A DNA stretch of 6,870 nt from JBHHZI01 sp046757965 (GTDB lineage Bacteria > Acidobacteriota > Polarisedimenticolia > SMYD01). The notes beneath the pieces are model-generated. The model did not search any database, had not been told where the DNA came from, and worked only from the letters and a program-made list of their open reading frames with translations. Position 1 is the first letter of the stretch; each line of letters starts with the position of its first letter. The translations under genes and the position numbers were made by a program. The stretch covers positions 1 to 6,870 of the forward strand of contig JBHHZI010000163.1 in NCBI GenBank assembly GCA_046757965.1, given 5' to 3'. Of this stretch, positions 1 through 5,494 are shown piece by piece.

Positions 1-104
1 GGCCGGTGGGCGCGATGAACAGCATGAAGCATTGGCCGCGCCTGGCGGACGGCGGGCCTGGCGCCGGACCGCCCGGCTGCTCCTGCCGGTGGCCGCCTCG
101 CTGA
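1..104 (+). CDS. 3' end of an upstream gene, possibly an ECF sigma factor
   Basis: The reading frame whose codons begin at base 3 is open from the window edge to a TGA at 102-104. Over the first 18 codons nearly every third position is G or C (17 of 18), as in the real genes here. The frame of the next gene has only about 4 of 10 in the same stretch, so this frame is probably the coding one at the edge. The visible residues start PVGAMNSMKHWPRL. This resembles the recognition-helix part of ECF sigma region 4, typically PVGTVKSRLHRAR, with the PVG, Ser, His and Arg in register. The last 19 or so residues are Gly/Pro/Cys-rich and unlike any domain. The overlap of about 73 bases with the next gene is long, which lowers confidence. 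Only the C-terminus is visible, so the sigma assignment is an inference from a short match. Confidence 0.4.
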   Translation, partial: PVGAMNSMKHWPRLADGGPGAGPPGCSCRWPPR

Positions 105-619
105 TCGCCGCCTTCGGTCTGGCGTGGCTGTCCCTCCGGCCGCCGGGGACGAGTGCGCCTCCCATCGCCGGGCGCACTCCGCCGGCAGGCGTGGCGGATG
201 CCACCCCCGCCGATGCCGGGCCGGAGGCCGAGGCGCTGCTCGACCGCACCCGGGTCGAGATGGCCCGCTCCCACGCAGCCCGCTACCTGGCGGACAGCGG
301 CACGCTGCTCGTCGGGCTGAGCGACCTGGCGATGCGATGTGGCAAGGACCAGGTCGACATCAGTCTCGAACAGGCCCTGTCGACGCGACTGCTGCGGCGC
401 AAGCAGTTTCTCGAGCAGGACCTCCAGGACGTGGAGGTGGCCCGCGCCATGCGGCTGGCCGACGAGATCGAGGATCTCCTGGTCGATATCGCCGGGCTGC
501 AGCCGTGCACGCCGCCGCAGCGAGTGCAAGCGATCGACGACGTCGTCCGGCAACGCCAGCTCCTGATGCGCATCGAGATGATCAGCAACGAACTGGCGTC
601 CGGCGGTGCCCGTGCGTGA
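32..619 (+). CDS. Single-pass membrane protein with helical extracytoplasmic domain
   Basis: This is a 195-residue protein if it starts at the TTG at 32. The frame stays open to the window edge, so a start further upstream cannot be excluded, but poor third-position GC before base 32 argues against it. Arg-rich residues 7-15 precede one hydrophobic segment at about 16-35, which predicts a cytoplasmic N-terminus and an exported C-terminus. A Pro/Ala/Thr-rich linker covers about 36-62. The rest (about 64-190) is charged, Leu-rich and predicted alpha-helical, possibly coiled-coil, with two cysteines. I do not recognise the family. Its position between a possible sigma factor end and an exported protein suggests a membrane regulator such as an anti-sigma-like protein, but no zinc-binding HxxxCxxC motif is visible. 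The last 14 bases overlap the next gene, which suggests translational coupling. Confidence 0.72.
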   Translation: MAAPGGRRAWRRTARLLLPVAASLIAAFGLAWLSLRPPGTSAPPIAGRTPPAGVADATPADAGPEAEALLDRTRVEMARSHAARYLADSGTLLVGLSDLAMRCGKDQVDISLEQALSTRLLRRKQFLEQDLQDVEVARAMRLADEIEDLLVDIAGLQPCTPPQRVQAIDDVVRQRQLLMRIEMISNELASGGARA

Positions 620-1490
620 CCGCAGGAGACCGGGCCCGTGGTCCGCGCTGGTCGTGTCGATCATGGCGCTGGCGCCAGGCGCCCACCTGCTCGCCGCGCC
701 CGCGGACAGTTGCCGCGACCTGATGCGCGAGCTGAAACTGGTCACCTTCGACGGCGACTGGGTTCAGGTGGAACACCTGGCGCGCCGGCTCATCGACCTG
801 GGCCCCGACTGTGAGCACCGGGAACCGGCCAGCCGGCTCCTCGCCCAGGCGCTGGATCGTCAGGGTCGCGATACCGAGGCATTCGTCGCCTACGACCGGT
901 TCCTGGCCTCGTTCTGCTCGGACACGACTCGACTGACCTGCAGCCGGGCGCGCACCGACCTGTACCGGCTGGCGACCTCGCTCTACAGCAGCGAGCATCG
1001 TCAGAAATACCTCGACGTCCTGCTCGACGGCATGGAACAGGACGGCGACACCGGTCTCGTGGCGGCCCTCGACGTCGCGGCGCTGCCGGCCCCTCGCCTC
1101 CGGGCCCTGGCACTGCCGCGATTGAAGTCGGCCTATGCAGGCGACCTCGACAGCGATATCCGCGATCGGGTCTGTCTCGCCATGATGAAGATCGACCCGA
1201 GGTCGGCGCCCTGCGCCAGCGGGCCCTCCGGTGGCGATGACGGCTCGCTCGCCGAGCTGATCTCGGTGGAGGTGTTCGACAAGACCACCGGCAAGCCGCA
1301 GTTGCGCGTGAACATGCCGGTGGCCCTGGCGGAGGCCGTGATACGCGCCCTGCCCGACTCGGTGCACGAGGAGATGGCGAAGGAAGGTGTCGACATCCGG
1401 GAGATCTTTCAGGCCATTCGCGAGCAGCACAGCGGCACGCTCTTCGAGGCCGAGACCGAGGAGATGAAGGTCCGCATCTGGTTGCAGTGA
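606..1490 (+). CDS. Exported helical-repeat protein with C-terminal SHOCT-like domain
   Basis: This is a 294-residue protein starting at GTG 606. GTG 612 and ATG 663 are alternatives, and no good Shine-Dalgarno site is present because the start lies inside the preceding gene. An Arg-rich N-terminus and a hydrophobic stretch at about 13-31 form a signal peptide, with cleavage probably near Ala30-Ala33. Residues about 36-125 form amphipathic helices of TPR type, and about 130-200 look like HEAT-type helices. Six or more cysteines in the exported part could form disulfides. Residues 214-294 read as strand, strand, helix, helix, strand, with VRVNMP-like and MKVRIWL strands around a GVDIREIFQAI helix. 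This is the pattern of the SHOCT-like/YvlB-LiaX N-terminal domain, which is often found with envelope-stress operons. The assignment is by eye, so the fold is plausible but unproven. The gene probably shares a transcript with the membrane protein before it. Confidence 0.8.
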   Translation: MPVRDRRRPGPWSALVVSIMALAPGAHLLAAPADSCRDLMRELKLVTFDGDWVQVEHLARRLIDLGPDCEHREPASRLLAQALDRQGRDTEAFVAYDRFLASFCSDTTRLTCSRARTDLYRLATSLYSSEHRQKYLDVLLDGMEQDGDTGLVAALDVAALPAPRLRALALPRLKSAYAGDLDSDIRDRVCLAMMKIDPRSAPCASGPSGGDDGSLAELISVEVFDKTTGKPQLRVNMPVALAEAVIRALPDSVHEEMAKEGVDIREIFQAIREQHSGTLFEAETEEMKVRIWLQ

Positions 1491-1511
1491 TCCCCGCCCC
1501 GCTCACCCGTC

Positions 1512-1529
1512 TGCCACGGCCCGGTGGCA
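1512..1529 (+). terminator. Possible weak terminator hairpin after the first gene cluster
   Basis: A perfect 6-bp stem (TGCCAC at 1512-1517 with GTGGCA at 1524-1529) closes a 6-base loop, 22 bases after the stop codon at 1490. There is no clean T-run; only a T-rich stretch (GTTTGTTT) follows about 11 bases later. It lies between the end of one transcript and the promoter of the next gene, where a terminator would be expected, but it is not a canonical intrinsic terminator. Confidence 0.25.
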
Positions 1530-1538
1530 CCCATGAAC

Positions 1539-1556
1539 CGGTTTGTTTGACAACCG
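1539..1556. promoter_or_regulatory. Inverted repeat over the -35 box, candidate operator
   Basis: CGGTT at 1539-1543 and AACCG at 1552-1556 form a perfect inverted repeat with an 8-base spacer. The TTGACA -35 box (1547-1552) lies in the spacer and right half-site. The gene downstream encodes an XRE/S24-like repressor. Such regulators usually bind short inverted repeats that overlap their own promoter, so this is a reasonable autoregulation operator. I found no second copy with the same spacing in the window. Confidence 0.4.
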
Positions 1557-1575
1557 CTCACACGGGAACCACATT
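1547..1575 (+). promoter_or_regulatory. Sigma-70-type promoter of the XRE/S24-like regulator
   Basis: A consensus -35 hexamer TTGACA (1547-1552) is followed after 17 bases by a weak -10, CACATT (1570-1575), which matches the consensus at three positions. The region is locally A/T-richer than its surroundings. Transcription would start near 1582 and give a leader of about 43 bases before the GTG at 1625. This promoter is one reason to reject an earlier start for the regulator in the same frame. Confidence 0.5.
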
Positions 1576-1590
1576 CGTGTTGCCGAGAAC

Positions 1591-1625
1591 CCCCCCGCCG
1601 CCGGGGGGATCGTCGGGGGATCGTG
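1591..1625 (+). promoter_or_regulatory. Leader hairpin and duplicated Shine-Dalgarno segment
   Basis: Six C residues at 1591-1596 can pair with six G residues at 1603-1608 around the loop GCCGCC. An 11-base segment starting GGGGGATCGT is repeated in tandem at 1604-1614 and 1615-1625, with one mismatch at the last base. The second copy supplies a G-rich ribosome binding site (GGGGGA, 1615-1620) four bases before the GTG start. The first copy lies partly in the hairpin. The arrangement could tune translation of the repressor, or it may be a simple slippage duplication. Confidence 0.45.
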
Positions 1626-2305
1626 TGAGCCGGATCATCGGGAAGTTCATCAAGGTGCGTCGCACCGAGCTGGGGCTCAGCCAGAGCAGCGTGGCCCGTT
1701 CGCTCGGCTACAACACCAGTCAGTACATCTCCAACATCGAGCGCGGCCTGGCATCGATCCCGTTCGCGAAGATCCAGGACATGTCCCGGCTTCTCAAGGT
1801 CGACTACCGGCACCTGCTGAACCTCAAGCTGATGGAGGAGGTCCCCGGCTTCAAGAAGGAGTTCCTGGCTCCCGCGGCGCCCGCCGCCGCCCCCGACCTG
1901 GACATGGTCGCGGTCCCGGTGATGACGACCGAGCTGTGTGCCTCCTGGACCGACCTCGATGACCTCGATTTTCCTCGCAAGATGTCCAGCCGGTTCGAGT
2001 ACGCGCGGACACGGGATGCGACCGCGTTCTTCTTCGAGGCGGAGTTTCCGGACCGTCTGAGCCTGGCGGGGATTCGCCAGGGCGACCTGCTGCTCATCGA
2101 GCCTGCCTCCACCGCCGTGCGCGGCAGTATCGTCCTGAACCTGCGCGGCATCGCGTTCCGGCTGGGGCGCCTGATGCCACGCAACGGCGAGGTGATCCTC
2201 CAGCCTCTCGACCCGGACCTCGAGGTCGAGATCTTTCCACGCCGTGCCATGCACCTGTTCCCGGTCACCGAGCTGAAGCGGCGGCTCGCCCTCGAGCCGA
2301 ACTGA
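1625..2305 (+). CDS. XRE-family regulator with S24/LexA-like C-terminal domain
   Basis: This is a 226-residue protein. I chose GTG 1625 because the helix-turn-helix begins right after it, a G-rich ribosome binding site precedes it, and the upstream frame runs through the promoter and is Pro-rich. Residues about 5-60 form a Cro/C1-type helix-turn-helix, with LGLSQSSVARSLGY followed by a recognition helix at about 31-38 and the typical YISNIERG end. An Ala/Pro-rich linker covers 81-92. Residues about 95-216 look like the S24/LexA fold: the GIRQGDLLLIEP strand pair at 149-160 and GSIVLNLRG at 167-175 are characteristic. Ser146 lies where the catalytic serine belongs. The catalytic lysine is not found where a KRL-type motif is expected; 179-183 reads RLGRL. 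I infer a DNA-binding regulator that does not self-cleave. No phage gene is nearby. Its targets are unknown; its own promoter is the best candidate. Confidence 0.85.
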   Translation: MSRIIGKFIKVRRTELGLSQSSVARSLGYNTSQYISNIERGLASIPFAKIQDMSRLLKVDYRHLLNLKLMEEVPGFKKEFLAPAAPAAAPDLDMVAVPVMTTELCASWTDLDDLDFPRKMSSRFEYARTRDATAFFFEAEFPDRLSLAGIRQGDLLLIEPASTAVRGSIVLNLRGIAFRLGRLMPRNGEVILQPLDPDLEVEIFPRRAMHLFPVTELKRRLALEPN

Positions 2306-2338
2306 CGCGGCCTGGCGAGCGGGACGGCGGCGGGAAGT

Positions 2339-2347
2339 TGATACGAT
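2339..2347 (+). promoter_or_regulatory. Extended -10 promoter giving a near-leaderless mRNA
   Basis: TG at 2339-2340, one spacer base and TACGAT at 2342-2347 match the extended -10 pattern (TG-N-TATAAT, four of six hexamer positions). No convincing -35 is seen. Transcription would start near 2354, exactly at the GTG of the kinase fusion. No Shine-Dalgarno site lies at a useful distance; GGGAAG at 2332-2337 is 16 bases away. Confidence 0.45.
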
Positions 2348-2353
2348 CCCGGC

Positions 2354-3655
2354 GTGACCAACACCGACCCGCCTGCTCTTCTGCTGACCACATGGTCCGA
2401 CACGGAAGCCGAGATGGTGCGCCAGCTCCTGGAGCACCACGGCATCCAGTGCTCGGTCTCGTCGGAAGTGCCCCACGCCGTGTTGCCCCTCACCGTCGAC
2501 GGGCTGGGCGAGGTCCGCGTGCATGTTCCCGCCGCAGCTCTCGATGAGGCCCGGACCATCGTAGCGGCGTATCGCCGCAGCCTGAACCCGGCCGCCGGGC
2601 CACCGACACGAGGCGTGGTCGTGCCGATGCCGGTGACGGTGAAGGCCGCGACGCGCATCGACCTGGCCGGCGGCACCCTGGACATCTGGCCGCTGTACCT
2701 GTACCTCGACAATCCGGTGACCGTCAACCTGGCCATCGACCTCGTGGCCACGGCCCACGTGCATACAACGGGCGACACGACGGCGGTGAGCCTGGAGTCG
2801 GAGGATCTGCACCGCCGGACACGGGCCGACACACCGGACGCCCTGGAGATGGACGGTCCCCTCGCTCTCCTGGCGCGGCTGGTCCGGCACCTGAGACCGG
2901 CCGGCGGTGTGAGTCTCCGCACCGCCGCGACGGTTCCTGCCGGCTCGGGCCTGGGGGGCTCCTCGGCGCTCGCCGTCGCCATCGCCGTGGCGCTGCGGCG
3001 GGACGCCGGCCACCCGCCCGGCCCCGACGAGGCCGGGGATCTCGCCCGGCTGCTCGCGGACCTCGAGGCCCAGGTCCTGGGCGTGCCAACGGGGGTGCAG
3101 GACTACTACCCGGCTCTCTTCGGCGGCGTGCTGGAGCTGTCGTTCGGGCCGGGTGCGGTGCGCGTCCGGCGACTGCCGATTCCCGCAGCTCGCCTCGCTG
3201 AACGACTCGTCCTGGTCTACGAGGGCGCCAGCCGCTCGTCCGGCACCTTCAACCTGGACATGGTGCAACGGTTTCTGCGGGGCGACCCCACCGCGAGGTC
3301 CGCGCTGGCGGCGGTCGGGCAGGCGGCCGGTGAACTGGCGGCCGCCCTCGCCGCAGGCGATCTCGACGGTGCAGGACGCGCCATGGCGAAGGAGATGGAG
3401 GCCCGCCGGCAGCTGTCCCCCGATCTCCTCACCCCCGCCACCGAGCGCCTGTTCGACGCGGCCGCGCACGCCGGCGCCCTCTCGGCGAAGGTCTGCGGCG
3501 CCGGCGGCGGTGGCTGCTCGGTTTATTGGGCCGCCGCCGGCCGGCGCGAGCCGCTGGCGCGGGCCCTGCGGCAGGCCGGTGGAGAAGTCCTCGAGTTCCA
3601 CGGCGTCGAACAGGGGTTGCTGGCCGCCGGTGCGTTGCCCTCCGACCGTGCGTGA
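2354..3655 (+). CDS. DUF2007-GHMP family sugar kinase fusion
   Basis: This is a 433-residue predicted cytoplasmic protein starting at GTG 2354. Residues about 8-73 match the small ferredoxin-like DUF2007 domain, a putative signal-transducing domain. A flexible linker (about 74-91) joins it to a GHMP kinase of about 340 residues. Substrate motif 1 is R101-IDLAGG-TLD (to Asp110). The ATP loop is VPAGSGLGGSSA at 194-205. The catalytic Asp is probably Asp250 in GVPTGVQDYYP. Motif 3 is KVCGAGGGG at 379-387. GHMP kinases phosphorylate sugars, mevalonate or homoserine with ATP. The RIDLAGG and QDYY motifs put this one nearer fucokinase and heptose-7-phosphate kinase types than mevalonate kinase, but the substrate cannot be read from sequence. 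Met92 would be a natural start for an unfused kinase. The gene heads a four-gene overlapping run and shares 8 bases with the next gene. Confidence 0.9.
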   Translation: MTNTDPPALLLTTWSDTEAEMVRQLLEHHGIQCSVSSEVPHAVLPLTVDGLGEVRVHVPAAALDEARTIVAAYRRSLNPAAGPPTRGVVVPMPVTVKAATRIDLAGGTLDIWPLYLYLDNPVTVNLAIDLVATAHVHTTGDTTAVSLESEDLHRRTRADTPDALEMDGPLALLARLVRHLRPAGGVSLRTAATVPAGSGLGGSSALAVAIAVALRRDAGHPPGPDEAGDLARLLADLEAQVLGVPTGVQDYYPALFGGVLELSFGPGAVRVRRLPIPAARLAERLVLVYEGASRSSGTFNLDMVQRFLRGDPTARSALAAVGQAAGELAAALAAGDLDGAGRAMAKEMEARRQLSPDLLTPATERLFDAAAHAGALSAKVCGAGGGGCSVYWAAAGRREPLARALRQAGGEVLEFHGVEQGLLAAGALPSDRA

Positions 3656-4709
3656 AATCTCGTGGGAGGCGGCCGGTCTGCTGCTCGTGCTGGTCGCGCT
3701 GAACGGATGTGGGGCCACCGATCCGACCGGCATGGGACAGGATCCGGAGGCCGCGGGACCCGCTCCCCTGCTGCCGCAGGCCATCGACGGGATGCCGTTC
3801 CAGAGAGGCATGGTCTACGGGATCTTCGGCCGCTCCGGGAGGCGGTTCCACCGCGCCAATCTCGAAGCTCTGGAAGCGCTCGGTGTCGACAGCATCGAGA
3901 TCGTGATCCCGCGGGCCATGGACACGATCCACTCGACAGAGCTGACGGACACCGACCCGTGGGTCACTCCTTCCCGGGAAAGCCTGGAGCAGGCCGTGGA
4001 CGAAGCACACCGTCTCGGCATGCGGGTGCTTCTGCTGCCCATCCTCTTCATCCAGCACCTGTCGGGAGAGGAGTGGCGAGGCAGCCTGGAGCCGGCGGAC
4101 TGGGACCGATGGTGGGAGAACTACGACGCGTTCATCGTGGACGAGGCCGCGTGGGCGGCCCGCCAGAACGTGGAGATGTTCTCGGTCGGTTCGGAACTGT
4201 GCTCGACGGAACGGTTCACCGACCGCTGGGCGGAACTGATCGGCCGGGTCCGCGAGGTGTTCGGCGGCCGGGTCACGTACTCGGCGAACTGGGACCACCT
4301 GGAACAGCTCGGCTTCGCCTCGCTCACCGACTTCGTGGGCATGAACGCCTACCACGAGGTGGGCAAGAACGGGACGGATGTCGCAGCGCTGGTCGCCGCC
4401 TGGGACGTCATCCTGCCACGGGTCGAGGCCTGGCAGCAGCGGGTGCGCCGCCCCCTGGTGGTCACCGAGGTGGGTTACCAGAGCCGGCACGGCACCACGC
4501 GCGCTCCGTGGGACTACCTCGGGGAAGGGGCTCCCGACCCTGCCGAGCAGGACCGGGCCTACCGGGCCTTCATCGAGGCCTGGAGCCGGGTGCCCGGTCT
4601 GGCGGGGACCTATTTTTACATCTGGTGGGACGAGGACGACGGCGGGCGGGGCTACACACCCCGGGGGAAACCGGCGGCCGAGACGCTGAAGCGGTGGTAT
4701 AATCAGTGA
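3648..4709 (+). CDS. Lipoprotein with GH113-like glycoside hydrolase TIM barrel
   Basis: This is a 353-residue protein starting at GTG 3648, inside the last codons of the kinase gene (GTGCGTGA overlap). The frame is open upstream, but that part is a shadow of the kinase; the signal peptide begins at this GTG. Hydrophobic residues 11-18 lead to LNGC, a near-lipobox with Cys21 as the lipid-attachment site. Residues about 45-350 form a (beta/alpha)8 barrel of the GH113/GTA-TIM type. SVGSELCSTE carries the presumed acid/base Glu183 and VVTEVGY the presumed nucleophile Glu274, in the order and spacing known for GH113 beta-mannanases. YFYIWWDEDDGG follows near the end, with Trp and acidic residues lining a likely glycan cleft. 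Many relatives have no characterised substrate, so mannan is only one possibility. The protein would act in the periplasm or at the outer membrane. The next gene overlaps by 4 bases (GTGA). Confidence 0.85.
   Translation: MREISWEAAGLLLVLVALNGCGATDPTGMGQDPEAAGPAPLLPQAIDGMPFQRGMVYGIFGRSGRRFHRANLEALEALGVDSIEIVIPRAMDTIHSTELTDTDPWVTPSRESLEQAVDEAHRLGMRVLLLPILFIQHLSGEEWRGSLEPADWDRWWENYDAFIVDEAAWAARQNVEMFSVGSELCSTERFTDRWAELIGRVREVFGGRVTYSANWDHLEQLGFASLTDFVGMNAYHEVGKNGTDVAALVAAWDVILPRVEAWQQRVRRPLVVTEVGYQSRHGTTRAPWDYLGEGAPDPAEQDRAYRAFIEAWSRVPGLAGTYFYIWWDEDDGGRGYTPRGKPAAETLKRWYNQ
4695..4703 (+). promoter_or_regulatory. Internal extended -10 promoter, perfect TATAAT
   Basis: TGG followed by TATAAT (4698-4703) is a perfect extended -10 element embedded in the last codons of the glycoside hydrolase-like gene (Trp-Tyr-Asn-Gln-stop). 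No -35 is visible 17 bases upstream. Transcription would begin near 4710, about five bases before the ATG at 4715. TATAAT can arise by chance from Tyr-Asn codons, but it is rare in such GC-rich DNA. Confidence 0.4.
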
Positions 4710-5494
4710 TCATCATGTTCACTCGCTGTTCAGGGACTCTTCCCGGGTCCGCCGCTCGCCGGTGGGGGCCGTACGTCCTCGGAGGTCTGGTCCTCGCGGC
4801 CGGGATGGCGGTGAGTGAGCCGATCCGTGCGGCCGACCAGGAGGCCGTGCCGTCGATCGTGTATTTCACCAACGGCCGGGCGCTCCGCGTCGCCGCATAT
4901 CGCGTGGAGGGCGACTGGGCGTATCTCACTGTCTCCGTCCGCGACGACCCGGAGGAGAAACCCTCGGAGATGGGGGTGCGCGCCTCGTCCGTGGCGCGGG
5001 TCGAGGTGGACGACGACGCCGTCACGAGGGGAGGAAACGGTCGCCGCGACCGGACCGGACGTGCCGCCAACGGCCCCATGCCCATCACGTCGTCGGGTCT
5101 GCCGATGGCGCGGGTCAACGGGCCGGTGGGCGGCAGTGTGCCGAGCGTGCCGGCGTCCGGGAGTCCCGAGGCCCGGAAGTATCTCCCGCGGTCGACCTCA
5201 CCGGACATCGATCCCACCAAGGCCGGCGCCGGTCATGTGTTCTACGAGCCGCTGCGGCACCTGAAAGTGCCCAGGCGTTACATCGACGCCGCCGACAGGT
5301 TCGAGGCACTCAAGCGCAAGCAGAAGGAACTGGACAGGGCCGCCGCCGCCGAGGGGAAGAAGGCGCCGAACATCCTGCCTCCGGTCAGGCTGCCGGCAGG
5401 ATACATCCCGCCGTCGACGCCTGACAGCGCCGTCCCGGCCGGGCGGCCGGCCGCGGACGGATCGGACTCGAGTCCGGACGGATCGGGCTCCTGA
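4706..5494 (+). CDS. Exported protein with small beta domain and disordered tail
   Basis: This is a 262-residue protein from GTG 4706, which overlaps the previous stop as GTGA; ATG 4715 is an alternative that suits the internal promoter. Arg18-Arg19 and hydrophobic residues 22-36 form a signal peptide, with cleavage probably between 37 and 43. Residues about 47-100 read SIVYFTNGRALRVAAYRVEGDWAYL and on to a V-rich strand. This resembles the short YLKNGR-type beta domain common in exported proteins of delta-proteobacteria and Acidobacteriota, which has no known enzyme activity. Residues about 108-185 are rich in Gly, Pro, Ser and Arg and probably disordered. A charged helix spans about 190-220, and a Pro/Ser/Gly/Asp tail ends in a 7-residue repeat. 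I cannot assign a function. Its place in the run suggests a periplasmic partner of the lipoprotein. Confidence 0.8.
   Translation: MIIMFTRCSGTLPGSAARRWGPYVLGGLVLAAGMAVSEPIRAADQEAVPSIVYFTNGRALRVAAYRVEGDWAYLTVSVRDDPEEKPSEMGVRASSVARVEVDDDAVTRGGNGRRDRTGRAANGPMPITSSGLPMARVNGPVGGSVPSVPASGSPEARKYLPRSTSPDIDPTKAGAGHVFYEPLRHLKVPRRYIDAADRFEALKRKQKELDRAAAAEGKKAPNILPPVRLPAGYIPPSTPDSAVPAGRPAADGSDSSPDGSGS
5454..5490 (+). repeat. 21-bp tandem duplication with palindrome before the kinase start
   Basis: A 16-base unit starting CGGACGGATCGG occurs at 5454-5469 and 5475-5490 with one mismatch, giving a 21-base period. It encodes a DGS-DSSP / DGS-GS repeat at the end of the exported protein. The spacing leaves a perfect 14-base palindrome, CGGACTCGAGTCCG, at 5463-5476. 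The second copy ends directly before the CTG proposed as the start of the next gene, so it also forms its ribosome binding region. Confidence 0.7.

Noticed and set aside
582..1530. Two long minus-strand frames opposite the SHOCT-like protein
   Set aside because: They are shadows of the + strand gene, which has a signal peptide, a plausible fold and matching codon bias.
1487..1624. Earlier start for the XRE regulator
   Set aside because: The extension contains the promoter and leader hairpin, and its residues are Pro/Thr-rich without homology to helix-turn-helix proteins.
3153..3647. Upstream extension of the lipoprotein frame
   Set aside because: It runs inside the kinase motif region in another frame and reads Pro/Arg/Ser-rich. 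The signal peptide and lipobox begin at GTG 3648.
1409..3811. An 800-codon open frame on the minus strand
   Set aside because: It lies opposite three well-supported + strand genes. Long antisense frames are expected in GC-rich DNA with strong third-position bias, and its translation is Arg/Gly/His-rich with no domain.
3429..4490. A 353-codon open frame on the minus strand
   Set aside because: It is antisense to the GH113-like lipoprotein, whose catalytic motifs are clear. The minus product has low-complexity Arg/Pro/His content.
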